From NCBI RefSeq assembly GCF_900091445.1, contig NZ_LT607733.1, forward strand, positions 3,054,501 to 3,118,500: DNA of 64,000 nt, in the 5' to 3' direction. The stretch comes from Micromonospora echinofusca. Lineage in GTDB: Bacteria; Actinomycetota; Actinomycetes; Mycobacteriales; Micromonosporaceae. A program made the translations under genes and the position numbers. Positions 44,646 through 51,332 of this stretch are shown one piece after another. The notes beneath the pieces were generated by a model. It was not told where the DNA came from, ran no database searches, and worked only from the letters and a program-made list of their open reading frames with translations. The number at the start of each line of letters is the position of its first letter. Positions within the stretch are counted from its first letter, which is position 1.

Positions 44646-45083
44646 ATGTTCCCACTCAAGCTGGCGCACCAGGCCAAAGGCACGCCTGTGGAGACCCTGC
44701 ACAAACTCGTCGAGGCGGCAGATCTCGTGATCACCGTGCAGGGCCCCGGCGAACTCGGCGAGATCGTCCGCGACATCGTTGCGGCGGCACCCCGCCTCGC
44801 CGAGGACCACGAGGTCAGAGCCGACGGCCTGATCATGAGTCGGGTGGGTCTCTACCGTGTCTTCTGGGGCGCGCTGAGGTGCCCCGGCGGGAGTCTGGCC
44901 ATCCTGGTCCCGCTCTCGCTGCACGACGGACAGGAGGTCAGCGAGTGGACCCGGCACTTCATGAACGAGGTGCTCGACCCGGTCCGGGGCCTGTCGCGGC
45001 AGGGCTACTCCGTCGGCGGTGGCGGTAACGGGATGGTGACCGAACGGGACTTCTGTCACGCCTTCACGCAGGCTCACACCTAG
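44646..45083 (+). CDS. Hypothetical protein downstream of CHAT-TPR
   Basis: A 145-aa cytosolic protein, unrecognised, predicted alpha/beta (VETLHKLVEAADLVITVQGPGELGEIVRDIVAAAPRLAEDH; LYRVFWGALRCPGGSLAILVPLSLHDG; a Gly-rich YSVGGGGNGMVTERDF near the end). ATG 44646 follows GGAGGTG at good spacing. It lies 65 bp after the CHAT gene in the same direction, so it is likely co-transcribed and may be the substrate, regulator or co-effector of the CHAT protease (inference). Confidence 0.72.
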   Translation: MFPLKLAHQAKGTPVETLHKLVEAADLVITVQGPGELGEIVRDIVAAAPRLAEDHEVRADGLIMSRVGLYRVFWGALRCPGGSLAILVPLSLHDGQEVSEWTRHFMNEVLDPVRGLSRQGYSVGGGGNGMVTERDFCHAFTQAHT

Positions 45084-45099
45084 CCCGCAACTGTCGCGG

Positions 45100-45466
45100 T
45101 CAGCGGTGGTCGTTCTCCTTCAGCTCGATCACCCAGGCGCGCCGCTCGGCGATCCTGCCGTCGCGCATGACGAACACCTCGGCCATCGACATGCGCATCT
45201 CCTCGCCGGTGTCGCGGCGCACCGAGCCGACGAGCTCGGCCATGACCGTGTCGCCCTGCTCCACCATGCGTACGACCTCCAGGTGGGGCGGCGGCACGAA
45301 CCCCGGGCCCCTCGATGGCGGCGTCGTAGGCCTCCTTGCCCTTGAGGTGGAAGGCGCCGAACACCGTCCACTCGATGTCGTCGGTGAGGCAGGACAGGAT
45401 CTGCCCGTGGTCGTTGCTGCGGAAGCCGTCCAGGTAGGTCTCGACGGTCTGCGTGTTGCGTGACAT
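45100..45466 (-). pseudogene. SnoaL/NTF2-like protein, frameshifted
   Basis: Starts normally at ATG 45466 (NTQTVETYLDGFRSNDHGQILSCLTDDIEWTVFGAFHLKGKEAYDAAIEGPG). The frame changes at a G/C homopolymer around 45300-45312 (GGGGCCCGGGG on the coding strand), after which the other frame continues with FVPPPHLEVVRMVEQGDTVMAELVGSVRR and ERRAWVIELKENDH to a stop at 45100. Together they make a normal NTF2-like protein of about 121 aa. It may be a true mutation or an assembly error in the homopolymer. The ligand is unknown. Confidence 0.75.
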
Positions 45467-45574
45467 CCGGCGGTGTCCCCCTCGTCCTCGGCGGGCCTGC
45501 CCGACGGCAGACCCGCCGAAGCTAACCCCGAGGTGCGACAGGCCCGGACGGGACGCGCCGGCCGGGCGCGCATC

Positions 45575-45874
45575 TCAGGACGAGGTCTGCCGCGACCGGT
45601 TGTTGGCGTGCTTGCGGACCGCGAAGGCGTACGCCTCGGCGAGCAGTTGCCGCACCGTGGCCAGGGTCGCCTCGCCGGGGTTCACCACGCACACCCAGTG
45701 CTGCGGCGCGTAGCCGGGATGCGGCAGCACGGTGTCCGTCACCGTGTGGTCGACGCCGCCGTCGGAGCCGTACGGGAACAGCCTCGCGTACGCCGAGCGG
45801 GTCAGCCCGACGTTGAGCCGCCACGCATCCGGTCTGCCCAGCGCGGAGGCGTCGTCGTAGTGGTCGCCCGTCAC
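45575..45874 (-). CDS. DUF6194-like protein, probably N-terminally truncated
   Basis: A 99-aa frame, GTG start, with DAWRLNVGLTRSAYARLFPY, PHPGYAPQHWVCVVNPGEATLATVRQLLAEAYAFAVRKH, the C-terminal two-thirds of the DUF6194 family (usually about 150 aa). The missing N-terminal part should precede ...LPFATIVTGDHYDDASALGR, which is still readable in frame upstream, but further upstream lies the end of the hemerythrin gene. So the gene was probably fused to or truncated by the neighbour, and may be inactive. Confidence 0.6.
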   Translation of the reverse strand: MTGDHYDDASALGRPDAWRLNVGLTRSAYARLFPYGSDGGVDHTVTDTVLPHPGYAPQHWVCVVNPGEATLATVRQLLAEAYAFAVRKHANNRSRQTSS

Positions 45875-45911
45875 GATCGTCGCGAACGGCAGCTGTCGCT
45901 CGGCGGGCAGG

Positions 45912-46745
45912 TCAGCCGGCGCCGTCGAGGACGGGGATCAGCTGCTCCTCCTCGTACGTCAGGTGGGCCTCCAGCTCGGTGGTGAGGCGCTCGACCTCCC
46001 GGCGGGCCTCGGCGGGATCGCCGTCGGGGTCCCCGACGACCTGCTGCAGACGTGCGACCAGCGCCGCGATGCGTTGGTGCTCCTCGCGCAACCGTGCCAG
46101 GGCCGGCGCGAGGTCGGGGCGCTGCCCGTCCAGGCGGGCGAACATGCCGTCGTCCTCGTTGCGGTGATGGTGGTGCAGGCCGTGGCAGAAGGTCAGGCAG
46201 TTGACCCGTAGCTGCGCGCCCAGACCCGGACCGGAGCGGGCCACCTCGTCGCGGATCAGCGCCAACTCGCGGCGGAACGCGTCGTGGATCAGCTTGAGCG
46301 CCGCTCCCCAGGACGCCGCTTCCGGCGGACCGCCCGCCACCTGGTGCAACGCCACCACGGGGATCACGCGCGAGGTCTTCGCCTGGTATGCCGCCCACCC
46401 CGGATCGGCCTCCACGGCGCGGGCGAAGATCTCGTCGCGTTCGGCGCCGGTCAGCACCTCCGCGCGGGCCTGGTAGGTGAAGACCCCGTCCTCGACGGTG
46501 GCATGCGGGTCGGCGACAAGGTTGTGGTACCAGTCCGGGTGCCTCGGACCGCCCCCGGCCGAGGCGATGACGAGGATGCGTTCCTCGCCGTCGGGCAGAT
46601 AGCCGACCGGGGTGGTGTGCGGGGCGCCGGAGCGGGCCCCGATGGTGGTGAGCAGGATCAGGCGGGCCCCCTCGAAAGGGCCGCCGACCCGGCCGGAGTT
46701 GGCGCGGAACTCGTCGATGATCTGCTGGTTGAAGTCGTTGGGCAA
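45912..46745 (-). CDS. F420-dependent nitroreductase (DDN)-like domain fused to hemerythrin
   Basis: A 277-aa two-domain protein. Residues about 5-125 form a deazaflavin-dependent nitroreductase (DUF385/DDN) domain (FEGARLILLTTIGARSGAPHTTPVGYLPDG, HPDWYHNLVADPHATVED). Residues about 145-275 are a hemerythrin HHE four-helix bundle with its di-iron ligands visible: LIHDAFRRE, FCHGLHHHHRNEDDGMF, LREEHQRIA and LEAHLTYEEEQLIPVL. The fusion may couple F420H2 reduction to O2, NO or iron sensing (inference). I start at TTG 46745; a longer frame upstream is low-complexity. The ribosome site is weak. Confidence 0.82.
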   Translation of the reverse strand: MPNDFNQQIIDEFRANSGRVGGPFEGARLILLTTIGARSGAPHTTPVGYLPDGEERILVIASAGGGPRHPDWYHNLVADPHATVEDGVFTYQARAEVLTGAERDEIFARAVEADPGWAAYQAKTSRVIPVVALHQVAGGPPEAASWGAALKLIHDAFRRELALIRDEVARSGPGLGAQLRVNCLTFCHGLHHHHRNEDDGMFARLDGQRPDLAPALARLREEHQRIAALVARLQQVVGDPDGDPAEARREVERLTTELEAHLTYEEEQLIPVLDGAG

Positions 46746-47163
46746 TGCTCTGCTCTCTGCTCGGGCAGGAGATGCGGCCACGGTGGATCGCCCGCCCGGC
46801 GACCGGTGGCGGCGAGGATGTGGGATACGCCGGCGTACGACCGGCGTGGACGGTGGAAAGGCGCGTGCGGCAGACGACGCGGCGCGGTGGACGTGGCGTC
46901 GACACCGGCGGGTGCGGGGCGTCGGCGGGCCGCGGGCCCGCCCCCGGCTCACCTGCCGGCCGGGTGCCCTGTCCGCTCGTGGCCCATGGCCGACCCGGCA
47001 GTCACGACTGCGACCCTAGTGCCGCTGCCGGCGGCCGGCAAGCGCCATCGGGTTCCGGGTACGGAGTGGACGAGCTCGGTTGGGCGACCGAGGGTGACCG
47101 GCAGAGCTGCTGGACCACCGCCGCGCCCGTGGCGCACGACCTGCTGGCGTACGCCGGCCAGGG

Positions 47164-47640
47164 TCAGCGGGCGACCCGACGCCGCCAGGGTGGTCGCCAG
47201 CCTCGCCGGCGTGGTGCGGCCGGCGGGGCAGGGGGCGCCGGAGCCGTTGCGGCGGCGGTCTCCCGCTCGGCCCGCCAGCGGCGGACCACCTCGTCGGCGT
47301 TGACGGGACGCACCGCGACCCGGGGGCCGGTGGGCGTACGCAGCCACGAGAGGATCTGGGCGTTGAGGTCGGCGACGAACGCGCGTACGGAGGCCTCGGT
47401 CGGCAGGTCCCGCACCTCGTCGGGTACCCGTTCGATGCGGCGGCGCAGTTGCAGGGGCGTCGGCAGCAGCAGGTCGGTGGGGAGCTTCTCCCGCTCCAGG
47501 AAGCTCTTGATCCACCACGACTCGTCGTACGGCTGGCCACGGCCGGGGATCGGCTTGCCCATGCCGGGCAGGTTGTCGAACTCGCCCTGCTCCTGCGCCG
47601 CGCGGATACGCGCCTCGACCGTCGCTTCCCAGCTGTCCAC
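47164..47640 (-). CDS. DUF1992 (DnaJC28-like) protein
   Basis: A 158-aa protein with the DUF1992/DnaJ homologue subfamily C member 28 conserved domain at 1-75: WEATVEARIRAAQEQGEFDNLPGMGKPIPGRG and WWIKSFLEREKLPTDLLLPTPLQLRRRIE. The C-terminus is Ala/Pro- and Arg-rich and variable. No J domain. GTG 47640 is used; longer upstream frames are arginine-rich artefacts. Function unknown. Confidence 0.88.
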   Translation of the reverse strand: MDSWEATVEARIRAAQEQGEFDNLPGMGKPIPGRGQPYDESWWIKSFLEREKLPTDLLLPTPLQLRRRIERVPDEVRDLPTEASVRAFVADLNAQILSWLRTPTGPRVAVRPVNADEVVRRWRAERETAAATAPAPPAPPAAPRRRGWRPPWRRRVAR

Positions 47641-47701
47641 CCGCCGACACCTCCCCGGCCCACGGTAACGCGGCCCACCCCGTCGGGGCCGACGGAAGAG
47701 G

Positions 47702-48268
47702 TCAGCGCCCGGGCCCGGGTGGGCATTCCCGGGCGGGCCGGGCCCAGCGGGCGTGCCGGTGGCCGTCACGGGGGAACGGCGGGCGGGCCGGCAGCACCTC
47801 CTGGAAGAGGTAGCCGGCCTTCTCCGCGACGCGGCAGGACGCCGGGTTGTCGATCTGGTGCAGCAGGTCGAGTCGGCGCAGGCCGGCGAACCGGTCGAAC
47901 GCCCACTCGGTGACCGCCGTCAGGGCGTGCGGGGCGACGCCCCGGCCCCGGGCGGGCGCGGCCGTCCAGTAGCCGACCTCGGCGTCCCCGCCGCCCCGCG
48001 TGACGTTCTTGACGATCACCTGCGCCACCAGGGTCTCACCGGCCGGGTGCGGCTCGATCACCGCGAAGCTGAACCGGGTGCCGTCGGCCCAGTCCCGGTG
48101 TGCCGCGGCCAGGAACCGGCGCGCCTCGGCGACGGTGGTCACCGGCGCCCGGGTCCAGCGTCGCAGCACCGGGTCGCGGTACGCGGCGATCAGGGCGTCG
48201 GCGTCGTCGTCGCGCCAGGGTCGCAGCAGCAGTTCCGGCAGGGTCGCGGTGGCCGACGCGCGCAGCAT
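47702..48268 (-). CDS. GNAT-family acetyltransferase (RimJ/RimL type)
   Basis: A 188-aa N-acetyltransferase of the Acetyltransf_3 (RimJ/RimL-like) branch: LLLRPWRDDDADALIAAYRD at the N-terminus, VGYWTAAPARGRGVAPHALTAVTEWAF for acetyl-CoA binding and LDLLHQIDNPASCRVAEKAGYLFQEVL. ATG 48268 selected; the in-frame upstream part is opposite to the LysE gene. The acceptor is probably a protein N-terminus or a small amine. Confidence 0.88.
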   Translation of the reverse strand: MLRASATATLPELLLRPWRDDDADALIAAYRDPVLRRWTRAPVTTVAEARRFLAAAHRDWADGTRFSFAVIEPHPAGETLVAQVIVKNVTRGGGDAEVGYWTAAPARGRGVAPHALTAVTEWAFDRFAGLRRLDLLHQIDNPASCRVAEKAGYLFQEVLPARPPFPRDGHRHARWARPARECPPGPGR

Positions 48269-48398
48269 CGGCCCAGTGTGCCCGTTGCCGCGCAAGCGGT
48301 GGGGGCGGGCGATCGCACGCCCCCGCGCGCGCACACGGGTCCTCGGCGCGGCGGCGTACGGCGTAGGGTCGGCGCGAGTCGGCGGAACGGGGGGCGAC

Positions 48399-49049
48399 AT
48401 GGTCGGTACGGGTGCGCTGGTGGGTATCGCGCTGGTGGCGCTGGGGATGGTGCTGACCCCCGGCCCGAACATGGTCTACCTGGTGTCGCGGTCGGTGACC
48501 CAGGGTCGACGGGCGGGGCTGGTGTCGCTGCTCGGCGTCGCCGCCGGATTCGGCGTCTACCTGGCCGCCGCGGTCGCCGGCATCGCCACGGTGTTCGTGC
48601 TGGTGCCCGCCCTCTACACGGCGGTCAAGCTGGCCGGCGCGGCGTACCTGCTGTGGCTGGCCTGGCAGGCGCTGCGCCCGGGCGGGCAGTCGCCGTTCGC
48701 CCCGCAGCCGCTGCCGCCGGACGGGGCGCGGCGGCTGTTCACGATGGGCCTGGTCACCAACCTGCTGAACCCCAAGATCGCGATCCTCTACGTGTCGCTG
48801 CTGCCGCAGTTCATCGACCCGGCCCGCGGTCACGTGGCGGCGCAGAGCCTGCTGCTGGGGTCGACCCAGATCGCGGTGGCGCTGACGGTGAACGCGTTGA
48901 TCGTGCTCAGCGCCGGCTCGCTCGCCGGGTTCTTCGCGCGCCGGCCGCTCTGGCTGCGGGTGCAGCGACTGGTGATGGGCACGGTGTTGGCGGGGCTGGC
49001 GGTGCGCATCGCCGCCGACCGCTCCCGCGCCGCCGTCGCCCTGCCCTGA
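48399..49049 (+). CDS. LysE/RhtB-family amino-acid exporter
   Basis: A 216-aa inner-membrane exporter with about six transmembrane helices. Family signature near the N-terminus: LVGIALVALGMVLTPGPNMVYLVSRSVTQGRRAGLVSLLGVAAG, and later MGLVTNLLNPKIAILYVSLLPQFI. ATG 48399 follows GGGGGGCGAC. It is divergent from the acetyltransferase gene. A typical substrate is an amino acid or homoserine derivative. Confidence 0.92.
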   Translation: MVGTGALVGIALVALGMVLTPGPNMVYLVSRSVTQGRRAGLVSLLGVAAGFGVYLAAAVAGIATVFVLVPALYTAVKLAGAAYLLWLAWQALRPGGQSPFAPQPLPPDGARRLFTMGLVTNLLNPKIAILYVSLLPQFIDPARGHVAAQSLLLGSTQIAVALTVNALIVLSAGSLAGFFARRPLWLRVQRLVMGTVLAGLAVRIAADRSRAAVALP

Positions 49050-49055
49050 CCCCGG

Positions 49056-49080
49056 GTCCGCCGACGACGGTGCGGCGGAC
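49056..49080 (+). terminator. Terminator hairpin after lysE-like gene
   Basis: Perfect 8-bp arms GTCCGCCG (49056-49063) and CGGCGGAC (49073-49080), 9-nt loop, in the gap between the converging LysE and beta-galactosidase genes. Confidence 0.55.
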
Positions 49081-49133
49081 ACCCGTGCGCCGGGCCCGTC
49101 GGCGAGTGGCGTCGTGAGTCGCTGGCCGAGGGG

Positions 49134-51170
49134 TCAGCCGTCGGCGCGATCCGGGGCGCCACGGCGGCCGGCGGCGTCGCTCTCCCGGAGCACGGCGGCG
49201 CCCCCGGCGGGCAGGTGCACCTGCGCGTCGACCGTCGCGCCGGTGAGCAGGTCGGTCCCGGCCGCCGGGACCCGCTGCGGCCGGTCGGTGTGGTTGAGCA
49301 GGAACAGCCAGCTCGCCCCGGCGCCGCGTCGGCGGACCGCCTCCACCCCGGCCGGGACGGTCGGGCAGACGGGTGACGCGCCGGCCGCCCGCGCCGCGTC
49401 CGACAACAGTCGTCGGTAGGTGGCGTCGTCGGGTCGGGTGGACAGGTACCAGGCCGTGCCGGCGCCGAAGTGGTGGCGGGTCACCGCCGGCAGCCCGGCG
49501 AGCACGCCGTCGGCGTACGTGTCCATCGGCTGGGCGCCGGCGAGGCGTACCGTCTCGGCCCACAGGCGGCCGGTCCCGCCGCCCGACAGGGGCACCGTCT
49601 GGGCGTCGGCGAGCGGGTGGAACTCCTCGACCCGTACGCCCAGCACGTCGCGCAGCGCCCCGGGGTGCCCGCCGAGGCGCACGCGGGCGTGTTCGTCGGC
49701 GACCCCGCTGAGCCACGTCACCAGCAGGTGGCCGCCGCCGCGCACGTACCGGCCCACCCAGTCGGCGGTGGCGTCGGAGGCCAGGTAGAGCGCCGGCAGC
49801 ACCAGCAGCCGGTACGCGTCGAGCCGGTCGCCGGGCAGCACCACGTCGCAGCCGTAGCCGGCCCGCCACAGCGCCCGGTGCGCGGCGGCCACCTCGTCGC
49901 GGTGGTCGAGCTGCGGCGACGGCATCCCCGGGTGGCCCAGGGCCCAGCCGCTGGCGGCGTCCCAGGCGATCGCGACGTCGGCGTCGACGGTGCCCTCGTT
50001 CGCCTCCGAGATCCGCTCCAGCGTCGCGCCGAGGTCGACGGCCTCCCGGAACACGCGGGTGTCCGGGCCGGCGTGGGGCACCAGGGCGGAGTGGAAGCGT
50101 TCCGCCCCGCCCGCCGGGGCCCGCCACTGGAAGAACATGACCCCCCGCGAGCCACGCGCGACGTGCGACAGGCTGTGCCGGGTCATCCGGCCGGGTTCCT
50201 TGGCGTGCATCCGCCCGCCGGTGTGGATCTGGTTCGGGGCGCTCTCCATCAGCAGCCACGGCGCCGACCGGTCGCCGCCGGCGCCGTGGCGGGCCCAGCC
50301 CCGGGCCAGGTCGGCGGCGAGGGCGCTCTGTTCCTCGGCGCCGCCGTCGACCGCGTCCGGGTAGTGGTCGATCGCCACCACGTCCACCTCGGCGGCCCAG
50401 CGGGCGTGGTCGACGGGCACCCAGTCGCCGAGGACGTAGTTGGTGGTGACCGGGATCGTCGGGTTGGCGGCGCGCAGCAGGTCGCGCTGCTCGGTGTACG
50501 CGGCGAGCAGGGTGTCGGACCAGAAGCGGCGGAAGTCCAGCAGGTGTCCCGGGTTGGCCAGGTACTGCGTGGCGCGCGGGGTGTCGACCTGCGCCCAGTC
50601 GGTGTAGCGCTGGCTCCAGAAGCTGGTGGCCCAGGCGGCGTTGAGCGCGTCGAGGTCGCCGTGCCGCTCGGCCAGCCAGCGCCGGAACGCCCGGGCGGTG
50701 TGGGCGCAGTGGCAGGTGGTGCCGTACTCGTTGTGCACGTGCCACAGCGCGAGGGCCGGGTGGTGGGCGTAGCGCTCGGCGAGGGCGGCGGCGATTGCCC
50801 GGGCGGCGGCGCGGTAGGCGGGCGCGGCGGCGCAGTAGGTGTCCCGGCTGCCGTGGTGCAGGCGTACGCCGTCGGCGGTCACCGGCAGCGCGTCGGGGTG
50901 CGCCAGCGAGAACCAGGGCGGGGGTGACGCCGTCGGGGTGGCCAGGGCGACGGAGATGCCGCCGTCGTGCAGCAGGTCCAGCACCTGGTCGAGCCAGTCG
51001 AAGGTGTGCCGCCCCGGCTCCGGTTCGAGCCGCGACCAGGCGAACACCCCGACGGTGACCAGGTTGACCCGGGCGCGGCGCATAAGGGCGACGTCCTCGC
51101 GCCAGACCTCGACCGGCCACTGCTCGGGGTTGTAGTCGCCGCCGTAGCGCAGCCCACCGGCACCCCACAT
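49134..51170 (-). CDS. Beta-galactosidase, GH42
   Basis: A 678-aa cytosolic family-42 glycosidase that removes terminal beta-galactose. The TIM barrel starts GGDYNPEQWP. The acid/base E148 lies in HNEYG and the nucleophile E309 in LMESAPN. Trimerisation (GH42M, about 395-600) and C-terminal (about 610-660) domains follow. No signal peptide, so it acts on imported oligosaccharides. It diverges from the GH31 gene. In the proposed xyloglucan pathway it would remove side-chain galactose. Confidence 0.93.
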   Translation of the reverse strand: MWGAGGLRYGGDYNPEQWPVEVWREDVALMRRARVNLVTVGVFAWSRLEPEPGRHTFDWLDQVLDLLHDGGISVALATPTASPPPWFSLAHPDALPVTADGVRLHHGSRDTYCAAAPAYRAAARAIAAALAERYAHHPALALWHVHNEYGTTCHCAHTARAFRRWLAERHGDLDALNAAWATSFWSQRYTDWAQVDTPRATQYLANPGHLLDFRRFWSDTLLAAYTEQRDLLRAANPTIPVTTNYVLGDWVPVDHARWAAEVDVVAIDHYPDAVDGGAEEQSALAADLARGWARHGAGGDRSAPWLLMESAPNQIHTGGRMHAKEPGRMTRHSLSHVARGSRGVMFFQWRAPAGGAERFHSALVPHAGPDTRVFREAVDLGATLERISEANEGTVDADVAIAWDAASGWALGHPGMPSPQLDHRDEVAAAHRALWRAGYGCDVVLPGDRLDAYRLLVLPALYLASDATADWVGRYVRGGGHLLVTWLSGVADEHARVRLGGHPGALRDVLGVRVEEFHPLADAQTVPLSGGGTGRLWAETVRLAGAQPMDTYADGVLAGLPAVTRHHFGAGTAWYLSTRPDDATYRRLLSDAARAAGASPVCPTVPAGVEAVRRRGAGASWLFLLNHTDRPQRVPAAGTDLLTGATVDAQVHLPAGGAAVLRESDAAGRRGAPDRADG

Positions 51171-51171
51171 C

Positions 51172-51298
51172 GCGCCACCGCCAATTTTGTTGGAGAAGCG
51201 TCCAAAATATTGATCGAGTTTTAGCCTGTCAACGGCGATGCAGCGGTGGCGCAGCGAAGGTCATCGTTGACAGTTAGTTGGGAAGCCAAAGAAACTGG
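51172..51298. promoter_or_regulatory. Divergent GH42/GH31 promoter region with operators
   Basis: Three signals occur. GCGCCACCGC (51172-51181) and GCGGTGGCGC (51243-51252) form a perfect 10-bp long-range inverted repeat. TTGGA-N6-TCCAA (about 51189-51204) lies in an AT-rich part close to the GH42 start. TTAGTT...AAACT (51274-51298) matches the ROK/XylR-type operator found near the ROK gene at 57411-57441 (TTAGTTGGG shared). The last is 35 bp upstream of the GH31 start. Together they indicate co-regulation with the ROK cluster. Confidence 0.5.
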
Positions 51299-51332
51299 CG
51301 GGGCCGCCGGAACCAGCCTGGAGGAGACGCCG

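Noticed and set aside
41182..45083. Type III-E CRISPR association of the CHAT-TPR protein
   Set aside because: No repeat array or gRAMP/Cas7-11-like gene is present in the window.
45280..45320. Programmed ribosomal frameshift in the SnoaL-like gene
   Set aside because: No slippery heptamer with a downstream structure is evident; a homopolymer indel is the simpler explanation.
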